Source: Pontibacter sp. G13 (GTDB lineage Bacteria; Bacteroidota; Bacteroidia; J057). From it: a stretch of DNA of 64,000 nt. The translations under genes and the position numbers were made by a program. The notes below the pieces were generated by a model. It did no database searches. It was not told the origin of the DNA and saw nothing but the letters and a program-made list of their open reading frames with translations. Each line of letters opens with the position of its first letter. The stretch's first letter is position 1. Below are positions 46,001 through 52,960 of the stretch, one piece after another. Where the stretch lies: the NCBI RefSeq assembly GCF_031851795.1, contig NZ_CP134696.1, positions 7,130,001 through 7,194,000 of the forward strand, read 5' to 3'.

Positions 46001-46024
46001 CAGCAGGGTAAGAAAGTTTCTCAT
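43001..46024 (-). CDS. Large T9SS-exported protein, paralogue of the next gene
   Basis: The protein has 1007 residues and a signal peptide MRNFLTLLVCLLTAGTTLAQ. It has the same architecture as the 39598-42612 product: a BNR/sialidase-like domain, about four SprB repeats, then the type A sorting domain beginning V-Y-P-N-P-T-H-G. Long stretches are nearly identical in sequence, so the pair arose by tandem duplication. SprB repeats occur in gliding adhesins and other surface proteins, so a role in adhesion or surface-layer formation is plausible but unproven. From 43382 to the start the gene uses no TTA, CTA or TCA codon, a sign of very strong codon selection and high expression. Confidence 0.92.
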   Translation of the reverse strand: MRNFLTLLVCLLTAGTTLAQAEKQVLDPSNNGNPMQQLETPIMEPTATTQGPSQTTPVGTTVSDAVTAVKIGEASNAFTFIQVETNQVGVAYNVGTNGGAVSFIHRQNIANCGGDNGIYRYALSEDGGLSWNVGPGINTPGGTIATGCYGLGPLNPAYLQNSRYPNMMLSTMDTSATAITDLKVAYAGPVLSPSGTGWDGVVLGTAKDVTTTPVVTDEDYPYSNGNYFFAYSLVERVPGEFWFISETTVDGTAGTADVLVTKGVYNATTEEVDWSLAATLQPDHYIGYDGDPKAASWSIGFSPDGTVGYIAGVGDLVGAPDTTFSPWASYSFDSGATWSQPEEIALTAFPELSDLLQSFFIVVDSMSPTQIDTLPAGGGFPTTAFDLDMVVDKNGNPHIITVVGNAKFYDLTTHSYEFGASAYSIFSGIEMFILDVTRDQFGDWNAVPLAAQNFLRGAFGDPASGTINFDPWVQASRSEDGSYVFFSWTDTDPANSSTGNDAPDMFGIGYDIDNQLLTDVIDWTSDDNNWASQALGPKISDRALFDGNCTYTIPTVIMDLGDGDAYTAVDFWYFTDVTYDACNDFVNPAEFFFNCKSTPFTNTVNPTAPACGASDGSLTVVAGGGTPPYAFEWDANAGGGTSATVSNLAAGQYTVIVTDSNNCADVITTTLESAGAATVAIDNQTNVSCAGLTDGAASLMITGGTAPYTYLWSNGESTDSAMMLPSGPNTVEVTDSNGCVSFATVFIVEPAELSLNASGSAVDCPGDSSGTASVLATGGTPGYTYAWSNGGNTADLTGIPAGTYSVTVTDANGCTSNESAIVTGPSDFAINFQVIPNIGGTPDTYSGQIVTSVSGGTAPYTFAWVGGTTDTSGVGLSNLNQLCGATYYLTLTDANGCVTTDSVEVGVALDGVTCMTISNDPYLAGFSSISVYPNPTHGLLNLDLEMKDLQSVTVDVMNANGQIVLRHAAGVVGQLQHTLDLSNQAAGIYLVRISTPAGSVTRKVLLD

Positions 46025-46236
46025 AGTCTACCTTATTTGACGAAAAAACGAAATTGAGATGGATTCGAATTTAAGGTTTTGATTCGATATACAAAAAGAT
46101 GAATGAAGTCTAAACACCGAAAATTTGTAAATCGGGAAATGAAAATGGGCATGGATAATCAAGGGGATTGTTTTTCAGGTATCGGATAATCAGCACAGTG
46201 AATTAAAAAAATCTATTCGGAAAGGTCCATCATCTA
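46025..46236. other. Intergenic region upstream of T9SS gene and metX
   Basis: The divergent region holds the minus-strand T9SS promoter (not resolved) and leads to the metX promoter. No gene is seen. Confidence 0.4.
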
Positions 46237-46267
46237 TTGCATGTCTTCTCCGTAAATCGCAATTTTG
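46237..46267 (+). promoter_or_regulatory. Candidate metX promoter
   Basis: TTG (46237-46239), a 20-base spacer and CAATTTTG (46260-46267) approximate the Bacteroidota TTG-N17-23-TAnnTTTG promoter with one mismatch. It lies about 35 bases before the riboswitch, as expected. Confidence 0.5.
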
Positions 46268-46300
46268 CAAGGTTCTTACCCCTTTTTGCTGGTGGGTTTG

Positions 46301-46400
46301 AATTATCGAGAACGAGGTGAGAGAACTGGCTCCATGACCCTCTGGCAACCTCCCAATGATGGAATAGGTGCCCCATCCAGCCCGACAGGGAAAAATAATG
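46301..46400 (+). ncRNA. SAM-I riboswitch (S-box) upstream of metX
   Basis: The element has the SAM-I core in order: P1 ATTAT/ATAAT (46302-46306 with 46395-46399), P2 GAGG...CCTC containing the kink-turn region and the conserved G-C-A-A-C-C, P3 GATGG/CCATC around the AGGTGCC that binds the ligand, and P4 CCC-gaca-GGG. It senses S-adenosylmethionine and should reduce metX expression when SAM is high. No intrinsic terminator is visible between it and the start codon, about 160 bases downstream, so control may be at translation. Confidence 0.9.
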
Positions 46401-46556
46401 CCCACTTCATGCAATTTCCGATTTTGACGGTATATGCAGCCCACAAAGGCACTTTGGAGGACGTTCCAGTTGGAGCGGACCACCCTTTTGCGGTTGGGAT
46501 CTACTGTGTGATTTGTGTTGGTGGGATTTCTAGACGTCAAATGCTAGTAGATAAAC

Positions 46557-47582
46557 ATGGCGATTTTTGAGCATCGAGCAGTATTTCAACTCGAGAGTGG
46601 GCGATCCTTGACTGGGTTTCGCTTGGAATATGAAGTGTTGGGAACTCCCAATTCAGACGGATCTAATATCATCTGGGTGTGTCATGCCCTGACCGGAAAT
46701 TCCATGGTCGAGGAGTGGTGGCCGGGGCTTTTTGGTGAAAATAAATGGTTTGATCCTTCGAAATGGTGTGTGGTATGCGCCAATATGCTCGGTTCCTGCT
46801 ATGGTTCTACCAATGCCTGCGAATCCTTCCCTCCGGGCAGTCCCAGTTTCCATGATTTTCCGGAGCTCACCAATCGGGATATCGTCCGTGCTTTTGACTT
46901 GTTGAGAGTTGAACTTGGGATCAGGCGTGTCCATACATTGATTGGAGCGAGTATGGGAGGTCAACAAGCGGTGGAGTGGACCATCATGAATCCCGATGTT
47001 TTCGATCATGCGGTATTTATCGCCACAAATGCTCAACATTCTCCTTGGGGAATAGCATTCAATGAGACGCAGAGAATGGCCATTTCCAATGATCCCACGT
47101 GGAAGGAAAAGACTCCTCATGCTGGATTGGAAGGAATGGAAACGGCCCGGGCTATCGCGATGTTGTCCTATCGGAGTTATGAGACCTATTTGAAGACCCA
47201 GTCTGAGAAAGATGCTTCCTGGAAGGATGATTATCGTGCCTCCTCTTACCAACGATATCAGGGAAAGAAGCTCAGAAAGCGGTTTCACGCGTTTTCTTAT
47301 TGGGCTTTGTCTCGGGCAATGGATTCTCATCATATCGGAAGAAACCGCGGTGCAATCGAATCCGTATTAGCCAAAATTTCTACCCGTGCTTTGGTGATAG
47401 GAGTAACTTCCGATTTGCTATTTCCACTCCATGAACAGCGCTTCATGGCCGACCACATTCCCAATTCATCTTTCAAAACCATTGAATCTATCTATGGCCA
47501 TGACGGATTTCTGGTGGAGACAGAGCAATTGGTGGCTTTGTTGTCGGATTTCTATAAGGAGAGCCATCAGGGGATTTCTTGA
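46557..47582 (+). CDS. metX: Homoserine O-acetyltransferase, methionine biosynthesis
   Basis: The protein has 341 residues and an alpha/beta-hydrolase fold. The nucleophile Ser is in G-A-S-M-G-G, and the Asp and His are in T-S-D-L-L-F-P and Y-G-H-D-G-F-L. V-C-H-A-L-T-G-N and N-M-L-G-S-C-Y-G-S-T precede them, as in MetX. It transfers an acetyl (possibly succinyl) group from CoA to homoserine, the first committed step of methionine synthesis. It is preceded by a SAM-I riboswitch, which supports the assignment. The ATG at 46557 (MAIFEHRAVF) is followed by the family's usual start. Confidence 0.95.
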   Translation: MAIFEHRAVFQLESGRSLTGFRLEYEVLGTPNSDGSNIIWVCHALTGNSMVEEWWPGLFGENKWFDPSKWCVVCANMLGSCYGSTNACESFPPGSPSFHDFPELTNRDIVRAFDLLRVELGIRRVHTLIGASMGGQQAVEWTIMNPDVFDHAVFIATNAQHSPWGIAFNETQRMAISNDPTWKEKTPHAGLEGMETARAIAMLSYRSYETYLKTQSEKDASWKDDYRASSYQRYQGKKLRKRFHAFSYWALSRAMDSHHIGRNRGAIESVLAKISTRALVIGVTSDLLFPLHEQRFMADHIPNSSFKTIESIYGHDGFLVETEQLVALLSDFYKESHQGIS

Positions 47583-47674
47583 TAGGGAATGTGTGAATTG
47601 AATGTGGAAAACTCTGATTTCGAGCGGGTAGGAATGGGGCAATCTCGCCCTAGATTGAGATGGATTTGTAGATC

Positions 47675-48739
47675 ATGGAGAAATTTGGAGACTCACTCAA
47701 AGGCCGTGGGGCCGCATTCAATCCTGATAATCCGTACAGTCGAACGAGATTGGATGCCACAGAGATAGATGGGATCGATGAGGCGCTGACAGTAGATCCC
47801 AAGACGGAAATCCTCTGGGATCACCCTTCCAAAGTGGTGAATAAAATCACAAGCCCTGATCTGCCCATGGCTTATTCCGTCAATCCCTATCAGGGATGCG
47901 AACATGGATGCGCCTATTGTTATGCCCGGAATGCCCATTCGTATTGGGGCCTTTCCGCCGGGCTGGATTTTGAGCGAAAGATCATTGTCAAGCAAGGGGT
48001 TCCGGATCGGCTTAGAGAGCATCTGGACAAGAAGTCTTGGAAAGCTAGGCCGATCATGTTTTCAGGGAATACCGATTGCTACCAACCGCTTGAACGGAGT
48101 TTAGAGTTGACCCGGCAATGTCTGGAAGTCTTGGCGGAGTATCGCAACCCAGTGGGCATTATCACCAAAAATGCCCTAGTACTTCGAGATTTGCCCATCT
48201 TGAAACAGATGGCTGAATTGGGACTTGTTCACGTTCATGTATCCATTACCACCCTTGATGAATCCTTGAGAAGGTCGTTGGAACCCCGGACTTCCACAGC
48301 CAAACAAAGGCTGCGAATCATCCGAGAATTGTCAGAAGCAGGTATCCCTACGGGAGTAATGATTGGTCCTGTAATTCCCGGGCTCAACCACCATGAAATT
48401 CCCAAAATATTGAAAGAATCGGCTGAGGCAGGAGCTGTTCAGGCAGGCTATACATTTGTCAGGCTGAATGGGGATGTGGGAGCAGTGTTCGAGGCTTGGA
48501 TCCGCGAAGCCTATCCGGACCGGGCTGAAAAAGTGCTTGGTCAGATCCGGGAGGCACATGGTGGAAAACTCTCTGACAGCAGGTTTGGAGTGAGAATGCG
48601 TGGGGAAGGAAAGATGGCTGAATCCATTCAGCGGTTGTTCAGGATGTTTCGGGAGAAATACTTTTCCGGACGATCCATGCCCGAATACGACCTTTCACAT
48701 TTTCGTCGTCCAGATAAAGGGCAGTTGAGCTTGTTTTAG
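47675..48739 (+). CDS. Radical SAM protein, PA0069/SPL-like family
   Basis: The protein has 354 residues. The radical SAM Cys cluster C-E-H-G-C-A-Y-C-Y-A-R is preceded by N-P-Y-Q-G, the pattern of the PA0069 group, whose members resemble spore photoproduct lyase-like enzymes. S-G-N-T-D-C-Y-Q-P-L-E, a mid-protein T-K-N-A and G-P-V-I-P-G-L-N also match. A 4Fe-4S cluster and SAM generate a 5'-deoxyadenosyl radical; the substrate of this family is unknown. The stop at 48739 leads into a hairpin shared with the convergent gene. Confidence 0.9.
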   Translation: MEKFGDSLKGRGAAFNPDNPYSRTRLDATEIDGIDEALTVDPKTEILWDHPSKVVNKITSPDLPMAYSVNPYQGCEHGCAYCYARNAHSYWGLSAGLDFERKIIVKQGVPDRLREHLDKKSWKARPIMFSGNTDCYQPLERSLELTRQCLEVLAEYRNPVGIITKNALVLRDLPILKQMAELGLVHVHVSITTLDESLRRSLEPRTSTAKQRLRIIRELSEAGIPTGVMIGPVIPGLNHHEIPKILKESAEAGAVQAGYTFVRLNGDVGAVFEAWIREAYPDRAEKVLGQIREAHGGKLSDSRFGVRMRGEGKMAESIQRLFRMFREKYFSGRSMPEYDLSHFRRPDKGQLSLF

Positions 48740-48753
48740 CGTTGGTGAAATCA

Positions 48754-48779
48754 ATCCCGGCCCAAGTATGGACCGGGAT
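48754..48779. terminator. Hairpin between convergent genes
   Basis: ATCCCGG/CCGGGAT stem between convergent stop codons, with a weak T-run on either side. Confidence 0.55.
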
Positions 48780-48822
48780 CACCAGGTTTCACAAACGTAA
48801 ATATGGCTATTCTCTATTTCCC

Positions 48823-49560
48823 TCACTTGGCTATGTATGCCACGGGGAACAGTCTCTTCATTCGCAGATCGATATCACTCACGGTAACGATCATATCCCG
48901 ATTTTCATCCAGACCCGAGTTTTGGCGGTAAGCTTTTTTCGGAGAGGCATACAGAGCGTAGCAAGGATCTTGTCCGATGGCTTTTGGATACAAAATCGCC
49001 AGATAAAGGTCTGTCAAACTGTTGAAATCCCCATATCGCTCTCGGACGGTCTGCAAATAGGTATAGACCAATTGCATCTGTTCTACCCCGGACATGGCCC
49101 GTATATCCTTCATGTAGTACTTGGTTCCCATGCGGCGATTGAGCTCTCTCACCGTCGGAGCCATGAATTGAATCAACCCTACAGCTCCGCTTCCGCGATG
49201 GTTTTCCACATGAGGATTGAATTTCGATTCGGAGTACATCACAGCCATGAGCCATTCTGGAGGAACGCCGAGCATCGCTGCTACATCTCTTACTTCTTGT
49301 TCGAATGCCTCTGTCTCATGGATATAGTATCCCGCCTTTTCCATGAGATAGAGGGAGCTGGGGCGGCTAGCTCCCAAAATAGAAGCCGAGCTAGCTGGTT
49401 CAGATCCCCGCAAAGAGTAGGTGAAGTAGTTGCTCACTGTGAGTAAAAGGGCAATGAGTGTAAGGAGACGCCAATTGAGCGTCCGATGGGCGTAAGCCTG
49501 TGGAGGGCTGGCTGGGCCTCCGTAAGGAGAGCGAGGTGGAGTGGAATATCCGTAAGGCAT
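48823..49560 (-). CDS. SLT-domain lytic transglycosylase, membrane-anchored
   Basis: The protein has 245 residues. A Pro/Gly/Tyr-rich N-terminal segment (about 1-25) precedes a single membrane helix (about 30-45). The SLT domain begins near residue 75: W-L-M-A-V-M-Y-S-E-S-K-F-N-P, whose Glu is the catalytic acid, then G-A-V-G-L-I-Q-F-M and a later Y-L-A-I-L-Y-P. It would cleave peptidoglycan glycan strands for remodelling or for insertion of envelope machines. No partner gene is next to it. The short Pro-rich N-terminus is unusual for a transglycosylase and would face the cytosol. Confidence 0.88.
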   Translation of the reverse strand: MPYGYSTPPRSPYGGPASPPQAYAHRTLNWRLLTLIALLLTVSNYFTYSLRGSEPASSASILGASRPSSLYLMEKAGYYIHETEAFEQEVRDVAAMLGVPPEWLMAVMYSESKFNPHVENHRGSGAVGLIQFMAPTVRELNRRMGTKYYMKDIRAMSGVEQMQLVYTYLQTVRERYGDFNSLTDLYLAILYPKAIGQDPCYALYASPKKAYRQNSGLDENRDMIVTVSDIDLRMKRLFPVAYIAK

Positions 49561-49744
49561 GGCAAGTCCAGTTATCTACGGTTGCTAATGATATTGACAA
49601 TAATACTAGATAATTTAGCAATACGCAATTCGCGTGAAAGGTTTTGCTAAAAAAATGATTATTCGTTCTAAAAAGATCAGCAAGGCGGCATTTGGTTGAC
49701 TGGATGGTCGGAAGTGTGGATAACTGAACGACATGAAAGGCACG

Positions 49745-49780
49745 AAAAAAGGCGGTCAATTCCATCAGGAATTGACCGCC
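49745..49780 (-). terminator. Terminator of the acyl-CoA dehydrogenase gene
   Basis: A perfect 13-bp stem GGCGGTCAATTCC/GGAATTGACCGCC with loop ATCA is followed on the minus strand by TTTTTT. Confidence 0.95.
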
Positions 49781-49810
49781 AATAGTTCGTTTCGGGGGGA
49801 GAAACGGTGA

Positions 49811-50983
49811 TTATTTGAGGATACTCCGCGCGATTACCAATTTCTGGATCTCGGAAGTTCCTTCCCCAATTGTGCACAACTTGGCATCACGGTAATATTT
49901 TTCCACCGGGAAATCTTTGATGTACCCGTAACCCCCATGGATCTGCACAGCTTCGTTGGCAATGCGTACCGCAGCTTCGGAAGTAAAGAGCTTGGCAATG
50001 GCACCCGCTTCATTCACGCTTTGCTTGGTATTGATCAAGTGAGCAGCCTTGAAAGTCAGCATTTCTCCTGCTTCAATTTCCATGGCCATATCTGCAAGCT
50101 TGAAGGAAATGGCCTGAAAGTCGGTAAGTGGACGGTCAAACTGGTGTCGTTCCTTGGCATACTTCAGGGAAGCCTCGAAAGCTCCTTTGGCAATACCAAG
50201 TCCTAGCGCAGCAATGGAGATCCGACCTCCATCCAACACGCCAAGGGCCTGCTTGAACCCTTCTCCGACTTGTCCGATGATATGGGACTTGTGCACACGG
50301 CAATCTTCGAAGATCATCTCCGTGGTCTCAGAGGCACGCATGCCGAGCTTGTCTTCTTTTTTGCCAGCCTTGAAGCCGGGAGTGCCCCTTTCGACGATGA
50401 AGGCTGTCGCATTGTTGCGCTCACGTGGCTTGCCTGTACGGGCAATCACAACCGCAACATTTCCGCTTTTGCCGTGCGTGATGAAGTTCTTGGCGCCGTT
50501 AAGCACGTAATGGTCACCATCCTCGACGGCAGTGGTGCTCATGTTTCCGGCATCGGAACCCGTATTGGCTTCGGTCAATCCCCAGGCACCAATCCATTCG
50601 GCAGTGGCCAATTTGGGGAGGTATTTCTTCTTTTGCTCTTCATTGGCAAATTTCAGAATATGACCTGTACACAGGGAATTGTGTGCCGCCATAGAGAGTC
50701 CGATCGACCCGCAGATTTTAGCCAACTCACTGATAGCGGTCACATATTCGAAGTAGCCGAATCCAGAGCCGCCATATTCCTCAGGAACGAGCACCCCCAT
50801 CAGTCCCATCTCTCCCAATTCCTTGAAAATGTGAATGGGAAACTCTTGGGACTCGTCGTATTTCATGACTATCGGTTTGATCTTCTCCTCCCCATATCGC
50901 CGAATCATGTCTGCAATCATGATCTGGTTCTCTGAGAGTTGGAAGTCCAATCCGGGTAATTGATCTTTCAAAATGACACTCAT
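49811..50983 (-). CDS. Acyl-CoA dehydrogenase
   Basis: The protein has 390 residues. An FAD-dependent flavoprotein, it oxidises acyl-CoA to enoyl-CoA in fatty-acid or branched-chain amino-acid breakdown. Visible are the N-terminal helical domain, W-G-L-T-E-A-N-T-G-S-D-A-G in the middle beta-domain, I-H-G-G-Y-G-Y, and the catalytic Glu near the C-terminus in T-I-G-E-G-T-S-E-I-Q. The short-chain/butyryl-type layout is typical. The ATG at 50983 (MSVILKDQLPG) is preferred over an upstream ATG. It lies 47 bases after apt, possibly co-transcribed. Confidence 0.95.
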   Translation of the reverse strand: MSVILKDQLPGLDFQLSENQIMIADMIRRYGEEKIKPIVMKYDESQEFPIHIFKELGEMGLMGVLVPEEYGGSGFGYFEYVTAISELAKICGSIGLSMAAHNSLCTGHILKFANEEQKKKYLPKLATAEWIGAWGLTEANTGSDAGNMSTTAVEDGDHYVLNGAKNFITHGKSGNVAVVIARTGKPRERNNATAFIVERGTPGFKAGKKEDKLGMRASETTEMIFEDCRVHKSHIIGQVGEGFKQALGVLDGGRISIAALGLGIAKGAFEASLKYAKERHQFDRPLTDFQAISFKLADMAMEIEAGEMLTFKAAHLINTKQSVNEAGAIAKLFTSEAAVRIANEAVQIHGGYGYIKDFPVEKYYRDAKLCTIGEGTSEIQKLVIARSILK

Positions 50984-51030
50984 ACTTGTAGTTTGATGAA
51001 TTATCAACTTTGAAAATTACAGCTTAATCC

Positions 51031-51570
51031 TTACTTGTCAAAATCTATCAGAGCATGAATGTTTCCTGAGTAAGGAGTCAATTTATTGCTACCCAATAGG
51101 TAGGAAAGGGATACAATGAAGCTGAATCCTGCCACTTCACCTCCGGTCTGAACCGCCAATTGCGCTGCTGCTGCGGCAGTTCCGCCGGTTGCCAGTAGAT
51201 CATCATGAATGATCACCCGCTCTCCAGGTTGAATGGATTCTACGATCGATTCCAACGTGGCATTTCCATATTCCAATTCGTAGGAAACTTGGACCGTCTC
51301 GGGAGGGAGCTTGCCCTTTTTGCGGACCATAACAAAGCCTGCATCCAGCAGGGTGGCCATCCGAGGGCCCAGCAAGAACCCCCGGCTATCAATGCCGATT
51401 ACCTTGTCGATTCGTTGGCCTTTCCATGCTTCTGCCAGCGATTGTGCAGACAGCTCGATGAGTTTGGGGTCGAGAAAAATGGGAGAAATATCCTTGAATA
51501 GGATTCCGGGGATAGGAAAATCCGGTACTTCACGAATTACGTCCTTCAGCAGGGAGGAAATGTCTGACAT
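51031..51570 (-). CDS. apt: Adenine phosphoribosyltransferase
   Basis: The protein has 179 residues. It converts adenine and PRPP to AMP in purine salvage. The PRPP-binding loop I-I-H-D-D-L-L-A-T-G-G-T-A is clear, as are the N-terminal D-F-P-I-P-G-I-L-F-K-D-I and the G-I-D-S-R-G-F motif. The ATG at 51570 (MSDISSLLKDVIR) is chosen because the family starts there; longer frames lack conservation. Confidence 0.97.
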   Translation of the reverse strand: MSDISSLLKDVIREVPDFPIPGILFKDISPIFLDPKLIELSAQSLAEAWKGQRIDKVIGIDSRGFLLGPRMATLLDAGFVMVRKKGKLPPETVQVSYELEYGNATLESIVESIQPGERVIIHDDLLATGGTAAAAAQLAVQTGGEVAGFSFIVSLSYLLGSNKLTPYSGNIHALIDFDK

Positions 51571-51672
51571 TTTTGATGAATGGTAAGGAGTTTGCCCAAA
51601 TGTACGGACATGTCGGAATAATTCCCGAAGGAATTGCACTTCCTTACCGATGGGCATTGGCTGGGTAATCCG

Positions 51673-52824
51673 CTATCGGACCTCAATCTTGAAGTACGCG
51701 CGCAGTTGATCGACCGAAGCTTTGGAAAGGGTCGGGATGTTGGAAACTTCTGTCCAATTGTCAAATCTCCCCAAATCATCACGTTTCGCTACGATGGATT
51801 CAGCAGCTTCCTTGTTGATTTCTGGATAAAAGGCCAACATGCGCACGCTAGCTGTATTCAGGTCCTTCAATTTGAAGGCTCCTGGAATGGCAACAAGGTG
51901 AGGTAAGGCCATATCCAATTGATGCTTGGGGAATCCATACACCTCCGAAAGCTGATCTGCGGATTCGAAGTGACCGAGCAATGTCCGATACTTGATGATG
52001 CGCTTGGCAAGTTTGCCATCAATGCCGGGGACATCAGCGAGAGTGGCTGAATCTGCTTGGTTCAGATCAATAAGAGACTCGGAGCCGCGTGCCATTCCCA
52101 AATCGTCTGCTCCGAAGTCAGGGGTTTCGTTGGTTGCCAACAAGTCCTCAAATACCAACTCATTGCCGAGCTGCACAGGCATCGCAGGAGTCTTGACAGC
52201 CAAATACTGCGAAATGCCCGCATAGGTCTCAGGAGAGAGATGGTATACCCGTTTTAGGTCCTCGATGGATTGAAAGCCGCCAATGGAGTTGCGGTAATTG
52301 ACGATCCGGTTGCTGAGGGTAGTGCCGATTCCCGGAAGGGTTTTGAATTCCTCCGCAGTAGCTGTATTGACATCAATTACCTCAATGGGAGCAGCCTGTC
52401 TTGTCGAGGAGGCTGGGCGAGCCTTTCTTTCCGAAATGAATACCTCGTTGACGAATAGCCGAGATTGAATGGCTTCGAATGTTTCCTCGGAAAGCCCGTA
52501 GGTCTTCTTGAGATCTTCCACAGATTCAAAGCCTCCAGACTTATCTCTGAACCGGACGATTCGCTGTGAAAGAACCGGACCAATTCCGGGCAATTGGGAG
52601 AATGCGGCGCTATCGGCTAGATTGATATCTAGGCGATCTGGTATAGCGGGAGGTGTGGAAAAGCTAGGGGGATGATAAACCGATTCCGTTTGAATCTGGG
52701 CATCCTCGGCGGCAAATTTGGAATGGATGAGCTTCCCGACCGTGCCGGTTGCAAGAATTCCGAATAAGACAACAATGCCCCTCTTTTGGGAACGGTTGAA
52801 GGAAAAGCCTTCTGACTGGGCCAT
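51673..52824 (-). CDS. Membrane-anchored protein with four helix-hairpin-helix motifs
   Basis: The protein has 383 residues. One N-terminal membrane helix (G-I-V-V-L-F-G-I-L-A-T) is followed by four HhH modules. The first three have the clear pattern L-P-G-I-G-x-x-L-S-x-R-I-V and then G-G-F-x-S-x-E-D-L-K (the third with P-G-I-D). The fourth, near the C-terminus, is degraded (A-F-Y-P-E-I-N-K-E-A-A). HhH modules bind DNA without sequence preference, as in ComEA of natural competence. Most ComEA-like proteins carry one or two modules, so four is large. Its neighbours are housekeeping and signalling genes, so a competence role is an inference. Confidence 0.85.
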   Translation of the reverse strand: MAQSEGFSFNRSQKRGIVVLFGILATGTVGKLIHSKFAAEDAQIQTESVYHPPSFSTPPAIPDRLDINLADSAAFSQLPGIGPVLSQRIVRFRDKSGGFESVEDLKKTYGLSEETFEAIQSRLFVNEVFISERKARPASSTRQAAPIEVIDVNTATAEEFKTLPGIGTTLSNRIVNYRNSIGGFQSIEDLKRVYHLSPETYAGISQYLAVKTPAMPVQLGNELVFEDLLATNETPDFGADDLGMARGSESLIDLNQADSATLADVPGIDGKLAKRIIKYRTLLGHFESADQLSEVYGFPKHQLDMALPHLVAIPGAFKLKDLNTASVRMLAFYPEINKEAAESIVAKRDDLGRFDNWTEVSNIPTLSKASVDQLRAYFKIEVR

Positions 52825-52960
52825 GATAAAAAATATTCCGGACGAATAAACAGCTGTATTAAAGATATCAATATATCTACAGATCTAGTGTATTGCCCTG
52901 AATGTTTGCGCGGACGGTAAAATTTGGGGGCCAGATGGTGTGGATTTGTTGCTTGATTTG

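Noticed and set aside
43382-46057. An 891-codon plus-strand reading frame antisense to a T9SS gene
   Set aside because: It is codon-aligned with the sense gene and has a low-complexity, Ser/Arg/Cys-rich translation. It results from absence of TTA, CTA and TCA in the sense gene, which has a signal peptide, SprB repeats and sorting domain.
46265-46570. A 101-codon frame covering the SAM riboswitch
   Set aside because: It overlaps the whole folded riboswitch, which explains the sequence conservation seen; only the shorter downstream part could be a leader peptide.
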